A stretch of 5,620 bases of DNA, taken from contig CAKQXQ010000079.1 of NCBI GenBank assembly GCA_934292805.1, forward strand, positions 1-5,620. The letters run 5' to 3'. The position numbers were made by a program, and so were the translations under genes. The stretch comes from an uncultured Roseburia sp. Lineage in GTDB: Bacteria > Bacillota > Clostridia > Lachnospirales > Lachnospiraceae. Of the stretch, positions 1 through 5,287 are shown piece by piece; position 1 is the stretch's first letter; each line of letters opens with the position of its first letter. The notes under the pieces were generated by a model. That model worked only from the letters and a program-made list of their open reading frames with translations, did no database searches and was not told the DNA's origin.

Positions 1-71
1 TCAATGTTTTCCGGAATGACCGGTGGCTGCCAGTCTGTCATATTTTTTGTGATTTCTGCAATTGATTTCAT
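1..71 (-). CDS. N-terminal fragment of an unidentified protein, cut by the window edge
   Basis: An open frame of 23 complete codons starts at the ATG whose first base is 71 and runs off the window. The peptide begins MKSIAEITKN and continues with a TDWQPPVIPEN stretch. I do not recognise the family and do not assign a function. The start is supported by an AAAGGAG Shine-Dalgarno sequence (84-90) about 12 bases upstream. That site overlaps the stop codon of the upstream esterase (89-91), and only 17 bases separate the two genes, so they are very probably co-transcribed and may be translationally coupled. A second in-frame ATG ten codons on has no comparable ribosome binding site. There is no obvious signal peptide, so the product is probably cytoplasmic. 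Confidence 0.7.
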   Translation of the reverse strand, partial: MKSIAEITKNMTDWQPPVIPENI

Positions 72-88
72 CTTCGCGTTCGTCTCCT

Positions 89-892
89 TTACTTGTCTGA
101 TTCCAATAACCATTCGATTGCCGGCTCTAAGTATTCGTTCCAGAATTTCCATTCATGGATTCCGGTGCTTTCTTTGTATGTAACATCTACTTTATTTTTC
201 AAAAGAAAATCACGGAACTCATGATTTTCATTCAGTAAGAAATCTTCAGATCCGCAAGCCATGAAAATCGGCTGGATCTTCTCGCCTTTTTTCAGCCGCT
301 CTGTCACCAGGTATTCCGGATTTTTTTCACTGGTCTCTAACTGCGTCAGATCACCAAAAACCTGTGTGTAATAATCATAGTCCGCGATTCCGTTATTAGC
401 TCCCGGTTCCATGTCTTTAATTCCATTTACGATGAGTGCAGAGGATAAACCAAACATTTTTCCAAAGCGCTCCGGATATTTTAACGCTGTATGGATCGCA
501 CCAAAGCCACCCATAGACAATCCGCCGATAAAGTTGTCTTCCGGCTTATCTGACAGTCCGAATGTCTTCTGGCAGTATACCGGAAGCTCTACCGCCGTAA
601 ATGTCTCATATCCTCGTCCGGTACCTTTTCCGTTTAGGTAGAAACTGTTCTCACCAGCCGGCATCACAACTGCAAGGTTGTATTTTAAAGCCAGCTCCTG
701 AATTAAGCTTCCTGTAAGCCAGTCCTGTGTACTTCCCGAAAAACCATGTAAAAGATATAAGGTTTTCATCGGTCTGTCATAATATGAATTGCCAGCCAGC
801 ATCTCCGGTGGTGCATCGTTCGGTAATATAATATGAAATGTAATAATTCTGCTGAGTGCCTGTGAAAAAGTATTCACCTGTAGTATTGACAT
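89..892 (-). CDS. Alpha/beta-hydrolase esterase (esterase D / tributyrin esterase-like, possible CE1)
   Basis: Likely a serine esterase that hydrolyses short acyl esters; in sugar loci such enzymes often remove acetyl or feruloyl groups from glycans. The 267-residue product has the putative-esterase (PF00756-type) layout: an oxyanion-side HGFSG motif at 49-53, a nucleophile elbow GLSMGG with Ser126, an acid candidate Asp217 in CGSEDF, and a catalytic His246 in GIHEWKFW. The length fits the roughly 250-280 residues of lactococcal EstA-type tributyrin esterases. No signal peptide is visible, so it is probably cytoplasmic and would act on imported oligosaccharides. The start is backed by GAGGT (901-905), 8 bases upstream. 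It is divergent from the AraC gene and lies on the same strand as the transporter genes. The hydrolase call is firm, but the natural substrate is unknown and a carbohydrate role is inferred only from position. S-formylglutathione hydrolase is an alternative within the same fold. Confidence 0.9.
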   Translation of the reverse strand: MSILQVNTFSQALSRIITFHIILPNDAPPEMLAGNSYYDRPMKTLYLLHGFSGSTQDWLTGSLIQELALKYNLAVVMPAGENSFYLNGKGTGRGYETFTAVELPVYCQKTFGLSDKPEDNFIGGLSMGGFGAIHTALKYPERFGKMFGLSSALIVNGIKDMEPGANNGIADYDYYTQVFGDLTQLETSEKNPEYLVTERLKKGEKIQPIFMACGSEDFLLNENHEFRDFLLKNKVDVTYKESTGIHEWKFWNEYLEPAIEWLLESDK

Positions 893-915
893 GATTGTTT
901 ACCTCGCTTATTTTT

Positions 916-933
916 CTAGTTTAAATATACTAG
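916..933. promoter_or_regulatory. Operator-like inverted repeat over the esterase promoter
   Basis: CTAGT (916-920) and ACTAG (929-933) form perfect 5-base arms around an AT-rich 8-base centre. The repeat overlaps the proposed -10 element of the esterase promoter, the position expected for a repressor site. No known regulator is matched, and a chance AT-rich palindrome is possible. Confidence 0.35.
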
Positions 934-956
934 GTTTGTTTTCTAAATTCTTTCAA
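927..956 (-). promoter_or_regulatory. Putative sigma-A promoter of the esterase gene
   Basis: On the minus strand a TTGAAA -35 element (951-956) is followed after 18 bases by TAGTAT (927-932). An alternative -10, TATATT (924-929), would leave a 21-base spacer, which is too long. Transcription would start near 920 and leave a leader of roughly 28 bases. Both elements deviate from consensus, so the call is tentative. Confidence 0.4.
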
Positions 957-999
957 AAAAAAGATATATATTTTCATTTTTCGGTTTGATGTATTTATT

Positions 1000-1027
1000 T
1001 TGAATTTCTGATTTTATGTGCTAAAAT
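1000..1027 (+). promoter_or_regulatory. Putative extended -10 promoter of the AraC-family gene
   Basis: TTGAAT (1000-1005) lies 16 bases before TAAAAT (1022-1027), which is preceded by TGC (1019-1021) as an extended -10. A TATAAT (1027-1032) overlaps it but has no well-spaced -35. The leader would be about 55-60 bases long and contains a TGCATGCA palindrome (1056-1063). The two divergent promoters sit within roughly 100 bases of each other. Confidence 0.45.
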
Positions 1028-1072
1028 ATAATTGATTGTATCTTTATGTATTTACTGCATGCATGATTATTT

Positions 1073-1081
1073 AAAGGAGGT
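1073..1081 (+). promoter_or_regulatory. Ribosome binding site of the AraC-family gene
   Basis: AAAGGAGGT is a near-perfect Shine-Dalgarno sequence 9 bases before the ATG at 1091, and it fixes the start of the regulator. Confidence 0.85.
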
Positions 1082-1090
1082 CTGAAATAA

Positions 1091-1918
1091 ATGTCGCAAT
1101 TATATGAAGCACACAACGATATTGTTTCGTTGCTTCCTGTAAAAATATACCGTCATAAGCTGGAAGGAAATTATATTTATTCTCCACTTCATTTCCACAG
1201 AAGTATTGAGCTGACTGTCACATTAACAGGAAATATTCGGTTTAATTCCGGAAGTAATAATTTCGATTTTAAAGAATCAGACTGGCTGCTCATTAACAGC
1301 TGTGAACTCCATTCCTGCAGATTTATTGCACCTTCTGATACTTTTACCGGGATCAGTATTTTATTTTCCCTGCCTTTTATTGAAAAATGGCTGGGGAAAG
1401 ATCTGTTTTTTTATAATCCGTGTGATCCGGCACTGACTGAAAAAATCAAAAATCTCTCCCTGGATATCTTTAACATGAATCCATTAAGTGACATCTACAA
1501 CTTTCTTCTCATGAGCAAAATTTATGAGATTTTAGCTCTGTTTTCCGTTAACTGCATTAAAAAGGATGTTTCTTATTCCATTCCAAGCGGGCAGGAAATA
1601 AATCTTGCCACTGCTTATGCTGACTATATTGAAAAACACTATCAGGAAGATCTATCGCTTACAGATGTTGCAGAGCACTTTCAATATACCTCCAGCTATT
1701 TTTCGAGACATTTTAAAGAAACTCTCGGTGTAAATTTTCTTTCTTATCTGAATATCGTCCGTGTTGGGCATGCTGCAGAACAGCTTTTAGGTGGTCAAAC
1801 AAATCTGACAAAATGTGCTTTTGATAATGGATTTCCTAACATAAAATCTTTTATCAACACATTCAAAAAGCTGTATGGCTGTACTCCCGGTGGTTTTCTT
1901 ACTTCTCTAAATGATTAG
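1091..1918 (+). CDS. AraC-family transcriptional regulator (cupin sensor plus double HTH)
   Basis: A 275-residue sugar-responsive regulator, probably the activator of the adjacent transporter operon, comparable in role to MsmR of streptococci. The N-terminal half (about 15-105) looks like an AraC-type cupin ligand-binding domain. It has the HFHRSIELT segment at 34-42, typical of these sensors, followed by beta-strand-like sequence through NSCELHS. The C-terminal third is the AraC/XylS DNA-binding domain. The first HTH is around 188-213 (LSLTDVAEHFQYTSSYFSRH, then FKETLG). A linker helix follows, with VRVGHAAEQLL at 223-233. The second HTH is around 239-269 and ends FKKLYGCTPGGF. The usual Arg after the G-x-TP motif (often P-x-x-YR) is missing here. 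The gene runs opposite to every other gene in the window. Its stop overlaps the stop of the second permease, and no intrinsic terminator follows. That it activates the transporter is an inference from context. Confidence 0.93.
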   Translation: MSQLYEAHNDIVSLLPVKIYRHKLEGNYIYSPLHFHRSIELTVTLTGNIRFNSGSNNFDFKESDWLLINSCELHSCRFIAPSDTFTGISILFSLPFIEKWLGKDLFFYNPCDPALTEKIKNLSLDIFNMNPLSDIYNFLLMSKIYEILALFSVNCIKKDVSYSIPSGQEINLATAYADYIEKHYQEDLSLTDVAEHFQYTSSYFSRHFKETLGVNFLSYLNIVRVGHAAEQLLGGQTNLTKCAFDNGFPNIKSFINTFKKLYGCTPGGFLTSLND

Positions 1919-2739
1919 CCTTTAACACTGCCTGCCACAACACCTTCAATAATATACTTCTGTCCAAACAGATAGAATGCAAGCACTGGTAAAATGCTTA
2001 ACAACAAACCTGCCATCATTGGTGCATATTCGGCTGTATGATTTGTAAGGAATGTCTTAATAGCAATTGCCAGTGTTTTTGTTTCCTGTTTTGTGAGGAA
2101 TAAACTTGACATAAGGAAGTCATTCCATACTCCCATTGCTACGAATACTGTAACAGTAATAATAATCGGTTTTAATAATGGCATAATAATATTGAAAAAC
2201 GTTCTTGTAAAACTACAACCATCTATTTTTGCTGCCTCATCCAATTCTTCCGGAATGCCTTCCGCAAATCCCTTATATAAGAATACTGCAAACGGAAGAT
2301 TTAATCCTACCGCGATATATGCAACCATCATCAAATTATTGGAAAATCCAAGTTGTCCGGCATAAATTTTAACTAATGGGATCATATACACCTGAAATGG
2401 TGCAACCATTGATGCTAAAAATGCTGCGAATATAATTTTATTAATTTTCCATTTTTTCCGGGCAAAGAAATATCCTGTCATAGATCCAATGAGCATGTTT
2501 ACTGCAACTGCTACAACTGTGATGACTGCTGTATTTCTAAGCGACGACCAGAAATTCATTCTCTCAATTGCAGTTTTAAAATTTTCAATATTGAATTCTT
2601 TTGGTAATGAGAATGGCGTTGTAATAAATTCGTTCGTCGTCTTAAATGAATTTATTACAAGTACGAAAAAAGGTACCATAAAGAAAATTAATATAATTAA
2701 TGTGATAAAGAAAACCACTCTTCTTCTTGTCTTTGCCAT
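1915..2739 (-). CDS. Carbohydrate ABC transporter permease, MalG/MsmG-like (CUT1)
   Basis: Inner-membrane subunit of a binding-protein-dependent sugar importer. The 274-residue product has about six hydrophobic segments (near 9-31, 68-94, 103-125, 136-156, 190-213 and 238-259) and a basic N-terminus (MAKTRRR). The cytoplasmic EAA loop, which contacts the ATPase, is at 168-188 and reads EAAKIDGCSFTRTFFNIIMP. Its DGC replaces the more usual DGA. The C-terminal tail ends EGVVAGSVKG, typical of MalG-type proteins. Length is normal for the family. The ATG overlaps the last base of the upstream permease stop (TAATG), which indicates translational coupling; an AGAGGGG sequence about 10 bases upstream is a modest ribosome binding site. 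The 3' end overlaps the convergent AraC gene by four bases. The symbol msmG would be by analogy only. Confidence 0.95.
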   Translation of the reverse strand: MAKTRRRVVFFITLIILIFFMVPFFVLVINSFKTTNEFITTPFSLPKEFNIENFKTAIERMNFWSSLRNTAVITVVAVAVNMLIGSMTGYFFARKKWKINKIIFAAFLASMVAPFQVYMIPLVKIYAGQLGFSNNLMMVAYIAVGLNLPFAVFLYKGFAEGIPEELDEAAKIDGCSFTRTFFNIIMPLLKPIIITVTVFVAMGVWNDFLMSSLFLTKQETKTLAIAIKTFLTNHTAEYAPMMAGLLLSILPVLAFYLFGQKYIIEGVVAGSVKG

Positions 2740-3623
2740 TATTTTTCATCCCCTCTCTTAGTAAAGTAAACCTGTAACAGAGAAATTGTTGCAACGATCA
2801 CAAATAATACAATTGCCTGAGCCTGACCTTTTCCAAACTCCATACTTGTAAATGCTGTCTGATAAATTTTATAAGCAATTAATTCTGTGGACTTATATGG
2901 TCCTCCTGCTGTCAGTGATAAGTTCATATCAAATGACATAAAGGTTCTTGAAATGGATAAGAAAATACAAATTGCTGTCGTATTACGAATTAAAGGTAAT
3001 TTTACTTTCATAATTGTCTGCCATCCGGTTGCACCGTCTACACGTGCTGCCTCGATCAGTTCTTTTGGAACATTGGTTAAACCTGCAATATAAATTACCA
3101 TGAGATAACCACTCATCTGCCAGGAGCTTACGATAATTAATGCGATCAGTGCCCTTGTAGGATTTGTCAGCCAAGATGTAGACATCCATTCGACACCCAT
3201 ACTCTTTCCAACTGCTGTTAATACATAAGAAAATATGAAATTCCAAATATATCCAAGAATAATTCCACCAATGATATTTGGGGTGAAGAAACCTGTACGG
3301 AACAGTCCCTGACCTTTAATTCCACTAGTTACAGCCAATGCAAGGGCAAATCCAATAATATTACTTGCCAACACTGTAAAAAATGCATAAATTACCGTTT
3401 TCACAAATGATGATACAAACGTCGCATCTTTGAATACATCTATATAATTCTGCAAGCCAACATAATTAATATGCATTGCCAGTCCATTCCAGTCTGTAAA
3501 TGTGATCCAGATACCATAAATAAACGGTATAATCACTACTGAAATCCAAATGAATAGTGCCGGAAATCCAAAACCGGCAAACTGAAGAACATTAGTCAAA
3601 TTTTTGTTTTTCTTTTTCGTCAT
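2739..3623 (-). CDS. Carbohydrate ABC transporter permease, MalF/MsmF-like (CUT1)
   Basis: Partner membrane subunit of the sugar importer. From the preferred start it has 294 residues, with a Lys-rich N-terminus (MTKKKNKN) and six probable membrane segments (near 13-42, 72-98, 108-135, 157-181, 213-235 and 268-287). The EAA loop is at 191-210 and reads EAARVDGATGWQTIMKVKLP. The conserved TAGGPYKSTELIAYKIYQTA segment of MalF-type subunits lies at about 238-257. A longer reading from 3671 would add 16 residues. It is rejected because those codons translate the terminator-like hairpin, while the ATG at 3623 has AAGGAG (3630-3635) 6 bases upstream. The gene overlaps the next permease by one base. 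It follows the binding-protein gene after a hairpin that probably lowers its expression relative to that gene. Confidence 0.95.
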   Translation of the reverse strand: MTKKKNKNLTNVLQFAGFGFPALFIWISVVIIPFIYGIWITFTDWNGLAMHINYVGLQNYIDVFKDATFVSSFVKTVIYAFFTVLASNIIGFALALAVTSGIKGQGLFRTGFFTPNIIGGIILGYIWNFIFSYVLTAVGKSMGVEWMSTSWLTNPTRALIALIIVSSWQMSGYLMVIYIAGLTNVPKELIEAARVDGATGWQTIMKVKLPLIRNTTAICIFLSISRTFMSFDMNLSLTAGGPYKSTELIAYKIYQTAFTSMEFGKGQAQAIVLFVIVATISLLQVYFTKRGDEK

Positions 3624-3629
3624 GTCTTT

Positions 3630-3635
3630 CTCCTT
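3630..3635 (-). promoter_or_regulatory. Ribosome binding site that sets the start of the first permease
   Basis: AAGGAG lies 6 bases upstream of the ATG at 3623 and immediately after the U-run of the hairpin at 3645-3671. Translation signals therefore abut the terminator-like element, and this site argues against the longer reading from 3671. Confidence 0.8.
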
Positions 3636-3671
3636 AAAAAAGAAATGTGGGGAAGTAATCCCTCCCCACAT
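3636..3671 (-). terminator. Intercistronic hairpin with U-run (leaky terminator or mRNA-stabilising stem)
   Basis: On the minus strand ATGTGGGGA (3663-3671) pairs perfectly with TCCCCACAT (3645-3653) across a 9-base loop. It is followed by TTC and six T's. The stem begins about 15 bases after the binding-protein stop. Its form is that of an intrinsic terminator, but the permeases follow directly with no visible new promoter. Partial termination, or protection of the upstream mRNA from 3' decay, is therefore the likely role. This arrangement is well known in binding-protein transporter operons, where the soluble subunit is needed in excess. Confidence 0.75.
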
Positions 3672-3686
3672 CCTATTTACGTTCCA

Positions 3687-5030
3687 TTATCTTGCTTCCT
3701 GTTTCTGCCAATAAGCATCTAATTCTGATGCAAGCGTTTCTCTGTCACATGCACCTGCAAGATATTCGCACATATATGCTCCGCATTCATACCAGATATC
3801 AGAAGGGCTCAGATTTGGTGTACCATAGAAATCATAAGTAAGTCCTTTAGCAATATAGTCAGCTGTTGATAATCCAAGCGGGCTTTCAATTGTCACATCA
3901 GCATTTTTATAAGGAAGTGCCTGTCCGCATGTCTTAGCCATTACCTGTTCTGCGGTCGCATCAGAAGTAAGATATTCAATAAATTTCACACCAGCCTCCT
4001 GCTGTTCTTCTGTATTCTGGCTTGCGTCTACACAATATCCTTTGGCATAAGATGTCGGAATGCTCTGATTAATCACATCTGATGCATCATCACTGTGTGG
4101 GATTGGTAATAATCCGAATTCAGCTCCATCTTCTACAATATCTGCAAGATATGTCCATGCCCAGTCACCCATAAACCATGTACCACATGCACCTGTTGCA
4201 AGTGCCTGTGCATCCATATTAACATCACCAACTAACGGATCTGCTTTGTTATAATTGTATTCAGCAAGAAGATCAAATGTATCCATATAACCATTAAATA
4301 CATCATTGTCGATTTCTTTTGTTTCACCACTGATAATACTATTTACATAAGCAACTCTCTCGTCTGTTGATCCGATTGCAGCTCCATATGTCTGGCAAAG
4401 ATAATGTGCTCCTACTGACCAGTTAACACCTGTAATACAGGTTGCAGCTACTCCGGTTGCTTCAATCTTGTCAAATAACTCTTTCAGATCTGATCTTGTT
4501 TTGATCGTAGAAGGATCAAAATCACCGCCTACCGCTGCATCACATACTGCTTTGTTATATAAAATACCAATACCTGCTGCTGTTCCAGGTGCTGCATATA
4601 TTTTTCCATCAAATGTCATTGTTGCAAGTGCTGACTCTTCAATGTTATCCATTAAAGGTTCATTTGTAAGATCTCTCATTCGTTCCTGATTCTCATAGAT
4701 ATTAATCGGATCCATAAGGGATACTGTTGGTCCTTCATTACTTGAATATAAAGCCATCCATTGCTGTAACTGATCGTCTCCTGCTGCAATATATTCAACT
4801 GTGATTCCAGGATTCTTTTCCTCGAAATCAGCAATTAATTCCTGAAACATATCATCCTTTCCTGTTTCAGTTGTATAAAACGAAATAGATACGTTTCCAG
4901 CCTCTGCACCACCTGTCTTACCGGTTTCTGTGGAAGATACATTTGTATTTGCCCCACTGTTTCCGCATCCGGCAAACATCGTTGCTACCATTGCTCCAAC
5001 AAGCATTAAACTAATCGTTCTTTTCTTCAT
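3687..5030 (-). CDS. Sugar-binding lipoprotein of an ABC importer, MsmE-like
   Basis: Extracellular, membrane-anchored solute-binding protein that delivers a sugar, probably an oligosaccharide, to the two permeases. From the preferred start it is 447 residues long, within the usual 400-460 for CUT1 family 1 binding proteins (PF01547/PF13416 type). It has a basic N-terminus (MKKR), a hydrophobic stretch at 5-20 and a lipobox ending FAGC with acylated Cys22. A Ser/Thr/Gly-rich linker follows to about 46, before the mature domain begins VSISFYTTETG. Typical family segments include FEEKNPGITVEY (70-81), DGKIYAAPGT (141-150), LYNK (157-160) and GTWFMGDWAW (283-292), whose Trp residues are good sugar-stacking candidates. 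A frame open from 5048 would add MKEEKN, but those codons contain the AAGGAGG ribosome binding site (5039-5045), so the ATG at 5030 is the real start. Substrate is unproven; sucrose or related alpha-glucosides are suggested by the neighbouring phosphorylase. Confidence 0.95.
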   Translation of the reverse strand: MKKRTISLMLVGAMVATMFAGCGNSGANTNVSSTETGKTGGAEAGNVSISFYTTETGKDDMFQELIADFEEKNPGITVEYIAAGDDQLQQWMALYSSNEGPTVSLMDPINIYENQERMRDLTNEPLMDNIEESALATMTFDGKIYAAPGTAAGIGILYNKAVCDAAVGGDFDPSTIKTRSDLKELFDKIEATGVAATCITGVNWSVGAHYLCQTYGAAIGSTDERVAYVNSIISGETKEIDNDVFNGYMDTFDLLAEYNYNKADPLVGDVNMDAQALATGACGTWFMGDWAWTYLADIVEDGAEFGLLPIPHSDDASDVINQSIPTSYAKGYCVDASQNTEEQQEAGVKFIEYLTSDATAEQVMAKTCGQALPYKNADVTIESPLGLSTADYIAKGLTYDFYGTPNLSPSDIWYECGAYMCEYLAGACDRETLASELDAYWQKQEAR

Positions 5031-5038
5031 GTTCTTTT

Positions 5039-5045
5039 CCTCCTT
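5039..5045 (-). promoter_or_regulatory. Ribosome binding site that sets the binding-protein start
   Basis: AAGGAGG lies 8 bases upstream of the ATG at 5030. It falls inside the six extra codons of the longer reading from 5048, so the shorter protein is preferred. Confidence 0.85.
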
Positions 5046-5078
5046 CATACATCCCTGTCTGTCTCCTAGGATGCTTTT

Positions 5079-5107
5079 ATTATACTGTCACGCTTCACAT
5101 TACTCTT
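5079..5107 (-). promoter_or_regulatory. Putative promoter of the transporter operon, strong -10 and weak -35
   Basis: A perfect TATAAT lies at 5079-5084. The -35 position at 17-base spacing (5102-5107) reads AAGAGT, a poor match to TTGACA. A strong -10 with a poor -35 is typical of activator-dependent promoters and fits control by the nearby AraC-family protein. Transcription would begin near 5072, giving a leader of about 40 bases. The repeats at 5138-5194 lie just upstream, where activator sites are expected. Confidence 0.6.
5086..5099 (-). promoter_or_regulatory. Imperfect dyad in the promoter spacer, weakly cre-like
   Basis: TGTGAAGCGTGACA has TGT/ACA ends and partial inner symmetry, and lies between the -35 and -10 elements. 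Compared with the CcpA consensus TGWAANCGNTNWCA it has three mismatches, two of them in the central CG. It is a weak candidate for catabolite repression only. Confidence 0.25.
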
Positions 5108-5137
5108 TCCTTTTTTCACCTGTTCCATTGTCATTTT

Positions 5138-5194
5138 TTTACTTTTTATTTCATTTGTAAGATTACTTTTGTGCACTTTGCACATATTACTTTT
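5138..5194 (-). repeat. Three direct repeats of AAAAGTAA at an exact 24 bp period
   Basis: On the minus strand AAAAGTAAT occurs at 5186-5194 and again at 5162-5170, and AAAAGTAAA at 5138-5146. The first bases are 24 bp apart in both steps. The array ends about 30 bp upstream of the weak -35. Direct repeats upstream of an activator-dependent promoter are the usual form of AraC-family binding sites, so this is the best candidate operator for the regulator at 1091-1918. The AT-rich background means the statistics need checking. Confidence 0.55.
5170..5184. promoter_or_regulatory. Perfect inverted repeat TGTGCA-AAG-TGCACA
   Basis: Six-base arms (5179-5184 and 5170-5175) flank a 3-base centre. 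The dyad occupies the space between the first and second AAAAGTAA copies. It is one of the few G/C-containing motifs in this AT-rich region, which supports a protein-binding role. The binding protein is unknown; a dimeric repressor or a second contact for the AraC protein are both possible. Confidence 0.5.
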
Positions 5195-5216
5195 ATTTTT
5201 TCTATCAAAACGCCCA

Positions 5217-5266
5217 AACAAAAAACAGGCTGCCGCTAAGCGATTTAGAGTTGCTTGGCGGCAGCC
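5217..5266 (-). terminator. Intrinsic terminator of the sucrose-phosphorylase-like gene
   Basis: On the minus strand a 14-base arm, GGCTGCCGCCAAGC (5253-5266), pairs with GCTTAGCGGCAGCC (5228-5241) with one C/A mismatch and an 11-base loop. TG and six T's follow (5220-5227). It begins 21 bases after the phosphorylase stop. It separates that gene from the transporter operon, so the latter needs its own promoter. On the plus strand the mismatch becomes a G-T wobble, but no T-run follows, so the element is directional. Confidence 0.9.
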
Positions 5267-5287
5267 TTACATATATTTATATTTAGA

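Noticed and set aside
411..641. Open frame of 76 codons on the plus strand inside the esterase gene
   Set aside because: It lies antisense to a gene with an intact catalytic triad, has no convincing ribosome binding site, and its product is not protein-like; a shadow frame.
957..980. AT-rich near-palindrome AAAAGATATATATTTT considered as a terminator between the esterase and AraC genes
   Set aside because: The possible stem is all A/T, and both flanking genes run away from it, so a terminator is not expected; more likely an AT-rich promoter-upstream element.
2489..2761. Plus-strand open frame spanning the permease junction
   Set aside because: It is antisense to two well-supported genes; its hydrophobic, Val/Ile-rich product mirrors the membrane segments on the other strand.
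2983..3246. Open frame of 87 codons on the minus strand inside the first permease
   Set aside because: It is an alternative frame of a well-supported permease with intact membrane segments and EAA loop. The Cys- and Arg-rich product has no recognisable feature.
3624..3671. A 16-residue N-terminal extension of the first permease starting MWGGITSPHFFF
   Set aside because: It is a translation of the hairpin and U-run, has no ribosome binding site of its own, and the ATG at 3623 has a well-placed AAGGAG.
5031..5048. A six-residue N-terminal extension of the binding protein starting MKEEKN
   Set aside because: The codons contain the AAGGAGG ribosome binding site of the ATG at 5030, and the shorter form gives a standard lipoprotein signal peptide.
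4930..5160. Plus-strand open frame covering the signal-peptide region and promoter of the binding protein
   Set aside because: It overlaps the regulatory region and the antisense of the lipoprotein start. The Phe/Ser-rich product reflects T-rich sequence.
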